Positions 48,193-58,677 of a stretch of 64,000 nt of DNA are shown piece by piece. The stretch lies in assembly GCF_000526155.1 (NCBI RefSeq), contig NZ_JAFN01000001.1, positions 3,226,264 to 3,290,263 on the forward strand. Direction: 5' to 3'. Positions within the stretch are counted from its first letter, which is position 1; every line of letters begins with the position of its first letter. Below the pieces are notes generated by a model. The model had not been told where the DNA came from and ran no database searches. It saw only the letters and a list, made by a program, of their open reading frames with translations. The DNA comes from Deferrisoma camini S3R1. Its GTDB lineage: Bacteria; Desulfobacterota; Deferrisomatia; Deferrisomatales; Deferrisomataceae. The position numbers and the translations under genes were made by a program.

Positions 48193-48807
48193 ATGCATGC
48201 CGAATTCGAGTTCTCCGTGGAGATCAAGGAAGGGGTGGGCAAGGGCGCGGCCCGCAAGGCCCGTGCCGCCGGCCGGACCCCCGGGGTGGTGTACGGCCCG
48301 GAGTTCGCCCCCCGGCCGGTGACGTTTCGCGAGCAGGACCTGGTGCGGGCCCTGAACACCCCGGCCCAGCGCAACGTGTTCCTCCGGCTGAAGAGCCCCG
48401 ACCCCGATCTGGACGGGATCCGGGTGATCGTGAAGGACCTGCAGGTGGACCCGGTGAAGCGGCGGTTCATCCACGCCGACTTCTACAAGCTGGACCCGAA
48501 TCGGACCATGCACGCCACCCTCCCGATCCACGTCCAGGGCACGGCCATCGGCGTGAAGCTGGGCGGCATCCTCCAGATCGTGCGGCGGGAGGTGCGGGTG
48601 GCCTGCAAGCCCGACGACCTGCCCGATGCCATCGTGGTGGACGTCACCGAGCTGAAGCCCGGCGAGTCGGTGCACGTGGGTGATCTCGAGCCCCCCGAGG
48701 GCGTGCGCATCCTCACCAGCCCCGAGCTCGCGGTGTGCGTGGTGGTGGCGCCCACCGGGTACGAGGAGGGCGGCGAGGAGGCCGAGGAGGAAGAGGCCGA
48801 GGCCTAG
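48193..48807 (+). CDS. rplY: 50S ribosomal protein L25/general stress protein Ctc
   Basis: The 204-residue two-domain (Ctc/TL5-type) 5S-rRNA-binding protein. The N-terminal L25 domain includes GKGAARKARAAGRTPGVVYG and VDPVKRRFIHADFYKLDPN. The C-terminal domain ends in an acidic tail (EEGGEEAEEEEAEA). GGAAAGGAAGAAG precedes the ATG. It sits in the conserved prs-rplY-pth cluster. Confidence 0.95.
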   Translation: MHAEFEFSVEIKEGVGKGAARKARAAGRTPGVVYGPEFAPRPVTFREQDLVRALNTPAQRNVFLRLKSPDPDLDGIRVIVKDLQVDPVKRRFIHADFYKLDPNRTMHATLPIHVQGTAIGVKLGGILQIVRREVRVACKPDDLPDAIVVDVTELKPGESVHVGDLEPPEGVRILTSPELAVCVVVAPTGYEEGGEEAEEEEAEA

Positions 48808-48835
48808 ACGGCACCCAGAGTGGGCGCGTTCTTTT

Positions 48836-48948
48836 GGAGGCGGGGCAAGGGACCCGCCTCCGGCCGAGCGCGAAGCCGGAAACTGAGATTCGCCGCGCGG
48901 CGAGCGAAGGGGCCGCGCCCGGCTCTCCGGCGGGTGCCTTGCCTCCCG
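48836..48948 (-). repeat. Structured intergenic repeat family C, copy 4 (short form)
   Basis: A 113-bp copy lacking the central part. Outer arms GGGGCAAGGGACCCGCC and GGCGGGTGCCTTGCCTC, inner words CGCGAAGCCGGAAACTGAG and ATTCGCCGCGCGG. It is inserted between rplY and pth. Confidence 0.85.
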
Positions 48949-49002
48949 ATCCCGGAGGGGCGCGCGCCCGTCCGGTCGCCGGGCTGACGGTACGGGGCGG
49001 AT

Positions 49003-49569
49003 ATGGCGCCGTTTCTGGTGGTGGGGCTCGGCAACCCCGGGCCCGAGTACGAGGCCACCCGGCACAACATCGGGTTCCAGGTGGTGGACGAGGTGGCCGG
49101 CCGTGTCCGGGTCGGCCGCTGGCGCGACGCGTGCCGGGCCCGGGTGGCCGAGGGGCGGTGGGCCGGCACCCCGGTGTGGCTGGCCAAGCCCCAGACCTAC
49201 ATGAACCGAAGCGGGGAGGCGGTGGGCCGGCTCCTGGACAAGCTGGGGGTGGAGCCCGACCGTCTCGTGGTGGTGCACGACGACCTGGATCTGCCGTTCG
49301 GCACGATCCGGATCCGGGTGAAGGGGGGCCACGGGGGCCACAACGGCATCCGGTCGATCTTGACCGTGCTGGGCACCGGCGAGTTCATCCGGGTGAAGGT
49401 GGGGATCGGTCGGCCGGAGGGGAAGGGGGGGGTGGTCGACTACGTGTTGAGCCCCTTTACGGCCGACGAGGCCGTGGAGATTCCGGCGATTCGGGAGCGC
49501 GCCGCCGACGCCGTTTGCCATATCGTTGGGGAAGGGCCTGTTCGGGCCATGAACCGGTTTCACACCTAA
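49003..49569 (+). CDS. pth: Peptidyl-tRNA hydrolase
   Basis: Recycles peptidyl-tRNA dropped from ribosomes. The 188-residue protein shows VVGLGNPGPEYEATRHNIGF (catalytic His), LAKPQTYMNRSGEAVGRLL, VVVHDDLDLPFGTIRIRVKG and GGHGGHNGIRSILTVLGTGE. Length is normal. It closes the ispE-pth run before the pyrophosphatase gene. Confidence 0.96.
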   Translation: MAPFLVVGLGNPGPEYEATRHNIGFQVVDEVAGRVRVGRWRDACRARVAEGRWAGTPVWLAKPQTYMNRSGEAVGRLLDKLGVEPDRLVVVHDDLDLPFGTIRIRVKGGHGGHNGIRSILTVLGTGEFIRVKVGIGRPEGKGGVVDYVLSPFTADEAVEIPAIRERAADAVCHIVGEGPVRAMNRFHT

Positions 49570-49593
49570 CTCTTTTTCGGAAGGGAGGGAAAC

Positions 49594-51591
<1,998 letters not shown>

Positions 51592-51623
51592 GGCGGCCGG
51601 GACCCGGTCGAACGACCGACGAG

Positions 51624-51653
51624 AGCCGGCCCCGCGAGGGGCCGGCTTTTTTT
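51624..51653 (+). terminator. Intrinsic terminator after hppA
   Basis: AGCCGGCCCC GCGA GGGGCCGGCT, a 10-bp perfect stem, followed by a run of T. Confidence 0.93.
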
Positions 51654-51685
51654 GCCCCGGCCCGGGAAAAAGTGGCCGAAATCGG

Positions 51686-51714
51686 TTGACGGCTGCATAA
51701 CACGATTTTATTAT
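51686..51714 (+). promoter_or_regulatory. Near-consensus promoter with no adjacent gene
   Basis: TTGACG (51686-51691), 17-nt spacer, TATTAT (51709-51714). The next start codon is 222 bp away, and another promoter lies in between. The intervening transcript contains a perfect GGCGTCC/GGACGCC hairpin near 51770. Confidence 0.65.
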
Positions 51715-51842
51715 TGGGCCCTCCCGTGCCGAACGGAAGACGTGGCCCGGGGCTCGGTTCCGGGCGTCCGGAGGACGCCGCAGGAAAACCGCGGAGAGAA
51801 GCCGATCGAAGTGTTTTGGAAAAGCCGGGGCGTGTTTTGCTC

Positions 51843-51871
51843 TTGACCCTCTGGGGGGTCGTGGGTAGAAT
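51843..51871 (+). promoter_or_regulatory. Promoter of the IclR-family gene
   Basis: TTGACC (51843-51848), 17-nt spacer, TAGAAT (51866-51871). Inside the spacer GACC and GGTC form an inverted pair, as in the promoter at 52836. Confidence 0.75.
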
Positions 51872-51936
51872 GAACGGCCTTTCACAAGCGAGAAACCCTT
51901 TCACGGCCCCTGCGGGGGGCAGGCACAGGGATTCCG

Positions 51937-52731
51937 GTGGCTAGGAGAAAAAAGTCCAGTTACATCATCCAGTCGGTGACCAACGCCCTCGATCTGCTGG
52001 AGGAGTTCCGGGGCGAGGAGACGGAGCTCGGGGTGACCGAGCTGTCCAAGCGGCTCGGCCTCCACAAGAACAACGTGTTTCGGCTGCTCGCCACCCTGGA
52101 GAGCCGGGGGTATATCGAGCAGAACAAGGTCACGGGCAACTACCGCCTGGGTCTGAAGGTTCTCGAGCTGGGGCAGGTGTTCATCAAGCACATGGGGCTG
52201 CTGAAGATGGCCCGGCCCATCCTCGAGGAGATCGTGGAGAAGTGCAACGAGACCTCGTACCTGGGCCTGATCCGGGACGACCGCGTGGTGTACGTGGACG
52301 TGGTGGAGGCCCGGCAGCCGGTGCGGGTGGTCAGCCGGGTGGGGGTGGGGCTTCCCGTGTACTGCTCGGCCGTGGGCAAGGCCCAGATCGCGTTCGAGTC
52401 GGCCGACGAGGTGGAGCGGATCCTGAGCGAGACGCCGATGAAGCGCTACACCCGCAACACCATCACCGACAAGGACGAGCTCCTGCGGCAGCTGGAGGAG
52501 ATCCGGGAGCAGGGCTACGCCATCGACGACGAGGAGTTCGACGAGGGCATCCGGTGCGTGGGCGTGCCGGTGCGGGACTACACCCGCCGGGTCGTGGCCG
52601 GCATCTCGATCTCGGGCCCGGCGTACCGGTTCACGGACGAGCGGCTCCAGGAGGAGTTGATCCCCTTGGCGGTGGACGCCGGCAAGAAGCTCTCGGCCCG
52701 CCTGGGCTTCGACGTGGGCCAGGGCGCGTAG
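51937..52731 (+). CDS. IclR-family transcriptional regulator
   Basis: A 264-residue regulator with an N-terminal winged helix (LGVTELSKRLGLHKNNVFRL, LLATLESRGYIEQNKVTGNY) and a C-terminal GAF-like effector domain (GLPVYCSAVGKAQIAFESAD; VVAGISISGPAYRF). IclR proteins usually control nearby catabolic genes in response to small acids. The GTG start carries a basic head (MARRKKSSYIIQSVTNALDL). It is followed by a terminator and an XRE-cupin regulator, then by the sodium-pump operon, a plausible target. Confidence 0.93.
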   Translation: MARRKKSSYIIQSVTNALDLLEEFRGEETELGVTELSKRLGLHKNNVFRLLATLESRGYIEQNKVTGNYRLGLKVLELGQVFIKHMGLLKMARPILEEIVEKCNETSYLGLIRDDRVVYVDVVEARQPVRVVSRVGVGLPVYCSAVGKAQIAFESADEVERILSETPMKRYTRNTITDKDELLRQLEEIREQGYAIDDEEFDEGIRCVGVPVRDYTRRVVAGISISGPAYRFTDERLQEELIPLAVDAGKKLSARLGFDVGQGA

Positions 52732-52757
52732 CGCGCCCCGGTTTCGGTTCGGATCGG

Positions 52758-52783
52758 ACCCGCCCTGCTCGGGCGGGTTTTTT
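52758..52783 (+). terminator. Intrinsic terminator after the IclR gene
   Basis: ACCCGCCC TGCTC GGGCGGGT followed by TTTTT. Confidence 0.9.
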
Positions 52784-52819
52784 GTGGCCCCCCTGTTTAT
52801 CCGCGCTAAAATTTTTTGA

Positions 52820-52864
52820 GCGGCGCTAAAGACGCTTGACCCGCCTGGGGTCGCCCCATAGAAT
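52820..52864 (+). promoter_or_regulatory. Promoter and upstream motif of the XRE-cupin gene
   Basis: TTGACC (52836-52841), 17-nt spacer, TAGAAT (52859-52864). GACCC and GGGTC form an inverted pair in the spacer. Just upstream is GCGGCGCTAAAGACGCTT, closely matching 21455-21472 before the candidate small RNA; a half site GCGCTAAA also lies at 52803. Confidence 0.75.
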
Positions 52865-52916
52865 GCGGCGACCCTTTGGCCCCCATCCCGTGTCCTGTGG
52901 CAGGAGTCGAACCGCA

Positions 52917-53597
52917 TTGGCCGACGAGACCGCCGACCCCCGACGCACCTCGACCTCGGGTCGGGCTCCCGCTCGGGGCCGGGGCCGGCGGTCCCGCCGC
53001 CGGCCGGCCGGGTCCGACACCGGGGCCGAAGAGTTCAACATCGGCAACAAGATCAAGGCGCTGCGCCTCAGCCGCCGGAAGACCTTGCAGGAGGTGGCCG
53101 ACGAGACGGGGTTCAGCCCGGCCCTGATCTCCCAGATCGAGAACAACAACGTCTCGCCTCCCATCGCCACGCTGTCGCGGATCGCCAAGGTGTTGGGCGT
53201 GTCGATGGGGTACTTCTTCCGGGACGAGGGGCCCGAGCACGCCTACGAGGTCCTGCGGCGGGAGGAGCGGCCGGTGGTCACGCGGGTCATTTCCCGCACC
53301 GGCGGGAGCCACGGGTACGTGTACCAGGCGCTGACCCACCGCAAGCGCGACAAGATCATGGAGCCGTTTCTGCTGTACGTGGACCCGGGGACCCGCGAGG
53401 ACGAGACCCAGTACAGCCACGAGGGGGAGGAGTTCCTGCTCATGCTCGAAGGGGAGGCGGAGCTCCTGCTGGAGGACCAGCGGATCGTGCTGCGGGAGGG
53501 GGACTGCGTGTACTTCGAGTCCCACCTGCGCCACCGCCTGCTGGCTAAGGGCGACCAGGGCGCCCGGGTGCTGGCGGTGCTCGCGAAGCGCCATTGA
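52917..53597 (+). CDS. XRE-family regulator with C-terminal cupin domain
   Basis: A regulator of about 226 residues: a disordered Arg-rich head, a Cro/C1 helix-turn-helix (LRLSRRKTLQEVADETGFSP, then LISQIENNNVSPPIATLSRI) and a cupin sensor (EEFLLMLEGEAELLLEDQRI; ESHLRHRLLAKGDQGARVL). The cupin would bind a small ligand. I start at TTG 52917, preceded by CAGGAG; an ATG at 52863 lies inside the -10 box and is excluded, and GTG 52890 is possible. It lies directly before the biotin/sodium-pump genes and probably regulates them. Confidence 0.88.
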   Translation: MADETADPRRTSTSGRAPARGRGRRSRRRPAGSDTGAEEFNIGNKIKALRLSRRKTLQEVADETGFSPALISQIENNNVSPPIATLSRIAKVLGVSMGYFFRDEGPEHAYEVLRREERPVVTRVISRTGGSHGYVYQALTHRKRDKIMEPFLLYVDPGTREDETQYSHEGEEFLLMLEGEAELLLEDQRIVLREGDCVYFESHLRHRLLAKGDQGARVLAVLAKRH

Positions 53598-53626
53598 CGC
53601 GGTCGGGGAGACGCCTTCAGCCCCGA

Positions 53627-53667
53627 TCTAGAGACTAGAAACTAGAGACCAGAACCTAGAGAAATTC
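53627..53667 (+). repeat. Period-7 tract after the XRE-cupin gene
   Basis: Units CTAGAGA CTAGAAA CTAGAGA CCAGAAC CTAGAGA, 30 bp after the stop. Confidence 0.8.
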
Positions 53668-53738
53668 CTGGGATCTCGGCCCGTTAGGGGACGGGCGCTC
53701 CACCAGGCCCCATGCCCCCGAGCTTTGGCGCGGTTCGA

Positions 53739-53821
53739 GAGCCGCCTAGCTGCCCAGCCGCCCAGGGGGCCGAAGGCCCCGGACCAACGACCGTAGACCG
53801 ACGACCGTAGACCGAAGTTAC
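53739..53821 (+). repeat. Short-period module B before the sodium-pump operon
   Basis: Preceded by a lone right arm of the A/C type (CCAGGCCCCATGCCCCCGAG). Then GCCGCCTAGCTGCCCAGCCG, GGCCGAAGGCCCC and GACCAAC, GACCGTA, GACCGAC, GACCGTA, GACCGAAGTTAC, 16 bp before the ATG at 53838. Confidence 0.82.
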
Positions 53822-53837
53822 TGGGAAGGGGTTTGCG

Positions 53838-54050
53838 ATGGATCCGGCCCGACGGAAACGAATCGCCGCCGCGGTGGCGGGACTGTTTGCGTTTTTCGAG
53901 GAGGCGGCCGCGGCGCAGGCGGCGGCCGCGGTCCCTGCTGAGCCGGCCCCGCCGCTCTCACCGGGCCCGTCCGCCTGGGCGTTGACCGGACGCCACGACG
54001 CGATGCTCCTTCGCACCCTGTGGCAGCGCCGCATCGCCCGGCCCGCCTGA
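53838..54050 (+). CDS. Small Ala-rich protein heading the decarboxylase operon (70 aa)
   Basis: Starts MDPARRKRIAAAVAGLFAFF, an amphipathic or weak membrane helix, followed by an Ala/Pro linker and SAWALTGRHDAMLLRTLWQR. The last part parallels the C-terminus of the OadG-like subunit at 57691 (RSWGLAGRLEAMAGRTARQE), so it may be a docking tail for the same complex. I know no named family. It is the first gene of the operon, 70 bp before oadA. Confidence 0.7.
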   Translation: MDPARRKRIAAAVAGLFAFFEEAAAAQAAAAVPAEPAPPLSPGPSAWALTGRHDAMLLRTLWQRRIARPA

Positions 54051-54120
54051 CCCGCCCGATTCCGTCCGCAGCGAAAACCCAACGACGAACGACTTGGCTT
54101 TCGAGGGGAAGGAGTGCGTC

Positions 54121-56061
54121 ATGGCAAAGAAACCGAACCCGCTGAGGATCACGGACCTGACCTTCCGGGACGGCCACCAGAGCCTGCTGGCCACCCGGAT
54201 GCGCACCGAGGACATCGAGGCCATCGCTGAGGCGGCCGGCAAGGTGGGTTACCATGCCATGGAGGTCTGGGGAGGGGCCACCTTCGACACCATGCACCGG
54301 TTCCTCGGCGAGGATCCCTGGGAGCGGCCGCGGCGCCTGCGGCGCTACGTGCCCAAGGAGGTGAAGTTCCAGATGCTCCTGCGGGGCCAGAACTTGGTGG
54401 GGTACCGGAACTACGCCGACGACGTGGTCGAGGCGTTCGTAGACGAGGCCTGTGACGCGGGCATCGAGATCTTCCGAGTGTTCGACGCCCTCAATGACGA
54501 GCGCAACTTCGAGACCGCGGCCCGGGCGATCAAGCGCAACGGCATGCACTTCCAGGCGGCCCTGAGCTACACCGTGACCGAGCGCAAGATGGGCGGCACC
54601 ATCTTCACCCTGGAGTACTGGGTGGAGAAGGCCAAGACCTTCGCCTCGATGGGCGCCGACTCGATCTGCATCAAGGACATGGCCGGGCTGCTGGCCCCGG
54701 ACGACGCCTACGCCCTGATCAAGGCCATCAAGAAGGCCACCAAGCTGCCGGTGGAGCTTCACTGCCACACCACCTCGGGCCTGGCCGAGTACACCTTCCA
54801 GCGGGCCATCGACGCGGGCGTGGACATCATCGACACCTGCTCGTCGCCGTTCGCGAACCGGTCGAGCCACCCGGCCGTGGAGCCGATCGTGGTGATGCTC
54901 CAGGGCACCGAGCGCGACACCGGGCTGGACCTGGAGCGGCTGAACGAGGTGGCCGAGTACCTGGAGCGGATCGGGCCCAAGTACCGGCACCTGCTCGACA
55001 CCACCCGCATGGCCGTGGTGGACATCGGGGTGCTGATGCACCAGGTGCCCGGCGGCATGCTGTCGAACCTGGTCAACCAGCTGCGCCAGGCCGGGGCCGA
55101 GGACCGGCTGGGCGACGTGTTCCGGGAGCTGCCCCGGGTGCGCAAGGACCTGGGGTACCCGCCGCTCGTGACCCCCACCAGCCAGATCGTGGGCGTGCAG
55201 GCGGTACAGAACGTGCTGTTCGGCAACCCCGACGGCTCCCTGGAGGAGCGCTACAAGATGATCTCGGGCCAGGTGAAGGACTACTGCTACGGGCTGTACG
55301 GCTGCCCGCCGGCCGAGATCAACCCCGAGCTGCGAAAGCTCGCCCTCAAGGGCTACCCCCGGGGCGAGGAGCCGATCTCGTGCCGGCCGGCCGACATCCT
55401 GGAGCCCGAGCTCGAGAAAGCCAAGGCCGAGGTGGGCGACCTGGCCAAGGACCGCAAGGACCTGCTCCTGTACACCCTGTTCCCCACCACGGGCAAGCGG
55501 TTCCTGCGGGTGAAGTACGGCCTCGAGGCCCCGCCCGAGGAGTGGAAGCCCCGCACCCTGGAGGACGCCGAGCGCGAGGCCGAGCTGTGCCGCAAGGCCC
55601 TGGCCGGCGAGCTGGTGGAGAGGCCCAAGGCCGAGCCCCCGGCCGGCGCCCGCACCTACAAGGTATACGTGGACGGCGAGGCGTTCGAGGTGGCGGTGGA
55701 GGCGCCCGAGGGCGCCCCGCCGGTGGTGACCTCGGTGGCGCCGGCCGCCCCGGCCGCGCCCGCGGCCCCGGCGGCGCCGGCCCCTAAGCCGGCCGAGCCC
55801 GCCCCAGCGCCGACGGCGGAGGCCGCCGCCCCTGCTGCCGCGGCGGCCAAGGCGGCCCTCGAGGCCCCCATGCCGGGCATGGTGGTGGACGTGCTGGTGA
55901 GCCCGGGCGACCCGGTCAAGGCCGGGGACGTGGTGGTGATCCTCGAGGCCATGAAGATGGAGAACGCCCTGGAGGCCCCGGCCGACGGGGTGGTCGGCGA
56001 GGTGCGCTGCGCCAAGGGCGACAACGTGGCCAAGGGCGACGTGTTGGTGACCATCAACTGA
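54121..56061 (+). CDS. oadA: Oxaloacetate decarboxylase/pyruvate carboxyltransferase alpha subunit with biotin domain
   Basis: A 646-residue protein transferring CO2 between oxaloacetate/pyruvate and biotin. The HMGL-like TIM barrel starts ITDLTFRDGHQSLLATRMRT; the metal-site and catalytic Lys region is DSICIKDMAGLLAPDDA and ELHCHTTSGLAEYTF. The conserved PYC/OADA domain ends near 480. An Ala/Pro linker (about 525-575) leads to a biotinyl domain with EAMKMEN. This corresponds to the 5S subunit of transcarboxylase or OadA of the sodium pump. GGAAGGAGTGCGTC precedes the ATG. Confidence 0.95.
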   Translation: MAKKPNPLRITDLTFRDGHQSLLATRMRTEDIEAIAEAAGKVGYHAMEVWGGATFDTMHRFLGEDPWERPRRLRRYVPKEVKFQMLLRGQNLVGYRNYADDVVEAFVDEACDAGIEIFRVFDALNDERNFETAARAIKRNGMHFQAALSYTVTERKMGGTIFTLEYWVEKAKTFASMGADSICIKDMAGLLAPDDAYALIKAIKKATKLPVELHCHTTSGLAEYTFQRAIDAGVDIIDTCSSPFANRSSHPAVEPIVVMLQGTERDTGLDLERLNEVAEYLERIGPKYRHLLDTTRMAVVDIGVLMHQVPGGMLSNLVNQLRQAGAEDRLGDVFRELPRVRKDLGYPPLVTPTSQIVGVQAVQNVLFGNPDGSLEERYKMISGQVKDYCYGLYGCPPAEINPELRKLALKGYPRGEEPISCRPADILEPELEKAKAEVGDLAKDRKDLLLYTLFPTTGKRFLRVKYGLEAPPEEWKPRTLEDAEREAELCRKALAGELVERPKAEPPAGARTYKVYVDGEAFEVAVEAPEGAPPVVTSVAPAAPAAPAAPAAPAPKPAEPAPAPTAEAAAPAAAAAKAALEAPMPGMVVDVLVSPGDPVKAGDVVVILEAMKMENALEAPADGVVGEVRCAKGDNVAKGDVLVTIN

Positions 56062-56129
56062 GGGGCACCGGGAGACGGGATCCAGGGCCGGGCCTGCCCG
56101 GCCCTCTGTTCGATTGAGGAGGACCTTCG

Positions 56130-57680
56130 ATGAGCCTGCAAGAGAAGTTCGAACTCCTGGCCCGCATGAACCGCGAGGCCGAGGCCGGCGGCGGTGAGGA
56201 GCGGGTGGCCAAGCACCACGCCCAGGGCAAGCTCACGGCCCGGGAGCGGCTGGACCTGCTCTTCGACCCCGGCACGTTCGTGGAGGTGGACAAGTTCGTG
56301 ACCCACCAGTGCACGAACTTCGGCATGGAGAAGACCAAGATCCCGGGCGACGGGGTGGTCACGGGCTACGGCAAGGTGGACGGCCGGCTGGTCTACGCCT
56401 ACGCCCAGGACTTCACCGTGTTCGGCGGGAGCCTGTCGCTGACCATGTCCAACAAGATCTGCAAGGTCATGGACATGGCCCTGAAGAACGGGGCGCCCAT
56501 GGTGGGGTTGAACGACTCGGGCGGCGCCCGGATCCAGGAGGGGGTCCAGAGCCTGGCCGGCTACGCCAACATCTTCCACCGCAACGTGATGAGCTCCGGG
56601 GTGATCCCCCAGCTGTCGGCCATCATGGGCACCTGCGCCGGCGGGGCCGTGTACAGCCCGGCCCTGACCGACTTCATCTTCATGGTGAACGGCACCAGCC
56701 ACATGTTCATCACCGGGCCGCGGGTGATCAAGTCCGTGACCAACGAGGATGTGACCATGGACGCCCTGGGCGGCGCCATGACCCACAACCAGCGCTCGGG
56801 GGTGGCCCACTTCGCGGCCGAGGACGACCGGGAGTGCATCGCCCAGATCAAGCGGCTCCTGTCGTTCCTGCCCTCCAACAACCTGGAGGACCCGCCGTTC
56901 GCGCCCACCGACGACCCGGTGGACCGCAAGATCCCCGAGCTCAACGAGGTGGTGCCCGACAACCCGAACAAGGGCTACGACATCAAGACGATCATCACCG
57001 CCATGGTGGACAACGGGGACTTCCTGGAGGTCCACGCCCACTACGCCCCGAACATCGTGGTGGGGTTCGCCCGCATGGGCGGCGCGGTGGTGGGCATCGT
57101 GGCCAACCAGCCGGCCCACCTGGCCGGGTGCCTGGACTGCGACGCCTCCATGAAGGGCGCCCGGTTCGTGCGGTTCTGCGACGCGTTCAACATCCCCCTG
57201 GTCACCCTGGAGGACGTGCCCGGGTATCTGCCCGGCACCGACCAGGAGTACCGGGGCATCATCAAGCACGGGGCCAAGCTGATCTACGCCTACTCCGAGG
57301 CCACGGTGCCCAAGATCACGGTGATCACTCGCAAAGCCTACGGCGGCGCCTACTGCGTGATGAGCTCCAAGCACCTCCGGGGCGACGTGAACCTGGCGTT
57401 CCCCACGGCCGAGATCGCGGTCATGGGGCCCCAAGGGGCCGTGGACATCATCTTCCGCAAGGAGATCAAGGCCGCCGACGACCCGAAGAAGGCCCGCGAG
57501 GAGAAGATCGCCGAGTACACCGAGCGGTTCGCCAACCCGTATCGGGCCGCCGAGCTGGGGTACATCGACGAGGTGATCCTGCCCGAGGATATCCGCATCC
57601 GGGTCATTCAGGCCTTGGATGCGTGCCGGAACAAGCGCGACACCAACCCCCCGCGCAAGCACGGCAACATCCCCCTGTGA
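56130..57680 (+). CDS. mmdA: Acyl-CoA carboxyltransferase subunit (methylmalonyl-CoA decarboxylase alpha/12S type)
   Basis: A 516-residue crotonase-fold carboxyltransferase acting on propionyl/methylmalonyl-CoA. It shows [60 protein letters not shown] (oxyanion loop) and [20 protein letters not shown] in the second half. It is equivalent to the 12S subunit of Propionibacterium transcarboxylase. Position between oadA and oadG shows it shares their biotin carriers. Confidence 0.95.
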   Translation: MSLQEKFELLARMNREAEAGGGEERVAKHHAQGKLTARERLDLLFDPGTFVEVDKFVTHQCTNFGMEKTKIPGDGVVTGYGKVDGRLVYAYAQDFTVFGGSLSLTMSNKICKVMDMALKNGAPMVGLNDSGGARIQEGVQSLAGYANIFHRNVMSSGVIPQLSAIMGTCAGGAVYSPALTDFIFMVNGTSHMFITGPRVIKSVTNEDVTMDALGGAMTHNQRSGVAHFAAEDDRECIAQIKRLLSFLPSNNLEDPPFAPTDDPVDRKIPELNEVVPDNPNKGYDIKTIITAMVDNGDFLEVHAHYAPNIVVGFARMGGAVVGIVANQPAHLAGCLDCDASMKGARFVRFCDAFNIPLVTLEDVPGYLPGTDQEYRGIIKHGAKLIYAYSEATVPKITVITRKAYGGAYCVMSSKHLRGDVNLAFPTAEIAVMGPQGAVDIIFRKEIKAADDPKKAREEKIAEYTERFANPYRAAELGYIDEVILPEDIRIRVIQALDACRNKRDTNPPRKHGNIPL

Positions 57681-57690
57681 GGAGCCGGCC

Positions 57691-58143
57691 GTGACCGACG
57701 TTTGGACGTTCGCCGCCCAGACCACGATGGTGGGAATGGGGGTCGTGTTCGTGGCCCTGTTCCTGCTGTCGGTGTACATGCACTTCTTCAAAGAGCTGAC
57801 GGCCCGGATCGAGGGCCGGAGCCGAAAGCCGGAAAAGACCCCCGAGCCATCGGCCCCCGCCCCCCGGGTGGCGCCCGTGCCCGACGAGGCCCCGGCCCCC
57901 GGGGACGACGAAGGGGCCCGCACCGCGGCCGCCGTGGCCGTGGCCCTGGCCCTCGAGGGCGTGGCCGCCGGGCCCCCGGCGGAGGTGGCCGCCGCCATCG
58001 CGGCGGCCCTGGCCCTGCACCGTTCGTCCGCCGCCCCGTCGGCCCCACCGGCCGGCCCGGCGGCCGTCCGGTCGTGGGGGCTGGCCGGCCGGCTCGAGGC
58101 CATGGCCGGCCGGACCGCACGACAGGAACGGATTCACCGGTGA
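57691..58143 (+). CDS. oadG: OadG-like gamma/delta subunit of the sodium-pump decarboxylase
   Basis: A 150-residue membrane-anchoring subunit. One N-terminal helix (TTMVGMGVVFVALFLLSVYM), a Pro/Ala/acidic linker, an Ala-rich helix (AAAIAAALALHRS) and the tail RSWGLAGRLEAMAGRTARQE. It holds the cytosolic carboxyltransferase to OadB. GTG start with GAGGAGCC upstream. The tail resembles that of the 70-residue protein at 53838. Confidence 0.9.
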   Translation: MTDVWTFAAQTTMVGMGVVFVALFLLSVYMHFFKELTARIEGRSRKPEKTPEPSAPAPRVAPVPDEAPAPGDDEGARTAAAVAVALALEGVAAGPPAEVAAAIAAALALHRSSAAPSAPPAGPAAVRSWGLAGRLEAMAGRTARQERIHR

Positions 58144-58203
58144 CCGCCCGGCCGAACGAGGCCGCGCAACCCTGCTGATCCTATTGTTTCGGAGGATTTG
58201 CCC

Positions 58204-58677
58204 ATGAGCCGATACGATCTGGTCATCAACGGCCAACCCTACGCGGTGGAGATCCAGAGCCTGGCCGGCGGCCGGGCCAAGGTGGTGGTGAACGGGGTGG
58301 CCTACGACGTGGAGATCCCGTCCGGGGCCGCGGCCCCGGCGCCCGCCGCCGCCGCTCCGGCCGCCCCCGCCGCGCCCAGCCCCGAGCCGGCGCCGGCCCC
58401 TGCCGCCCCGGCCCCCAAGCCGGCCCCGGAGCCGGCTCCGGCCGCTCCCGCAGGGGACGGCGAGGTGATCACGGCCCCCATGCCCGGCCACATCCTGAAC
58501 ATCCTGGTGGACGCCGGAGACACCGTGGACGTGGGGGACACGGTGGTGGTCATGGAGGCCATGAAGATGGAGAACGAGATCAAGGCCCACGTGTCCGGCA
58601 AGGTGGCCGAGGTCAAGGTGACCAAGGGCCAGGACGTGGGCGTGGGTGAGGTGCTGGTGGTGATCGGAGCCGGCTGA
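58204..58677 (+). CDS. Biotin carboxyl carrier protein (1.3S type)
   Basis: A 157-residue carrier with a small N-terminal domain (YDLVINGQPYAVEIQSLAGG, VVVNGVAYDVEI), a long Ala/Pro linker (about 45-88) and a biotinyl domain with VVMEAMKMENEIKAHVSG. It is a stand-alone equivalent of the transcarboxylase 1.3S subunit, in addition to the biotin domain fused to OadA. Its stop overlaps oadB (TGATG). CGGAGG lies upstream. Confidence 0.95.
   Translation: MSRYDLVINGQPYAVEIQSLAGGRAKVVVNGVAYDVEIPSGAAAPAPAAAAPAAPAAPSPEPAPAPAAPAPKPAPEPAPAAPAGDGEVITAPMPGHILNILVDAGDTVDVGDTVVVMEAMKMENEIKAHVSGKVAEVKVTKGQDVGVGEVLVVIGAG

Noticed and set aside
52863-52916. ATG start at 52863 for the XRE-cupin gene
   Set aside because: The ATG overlaps the -10 box TAGAAT and would precede the transcription start, so a TTG with CAGGAG upstream is preferred.
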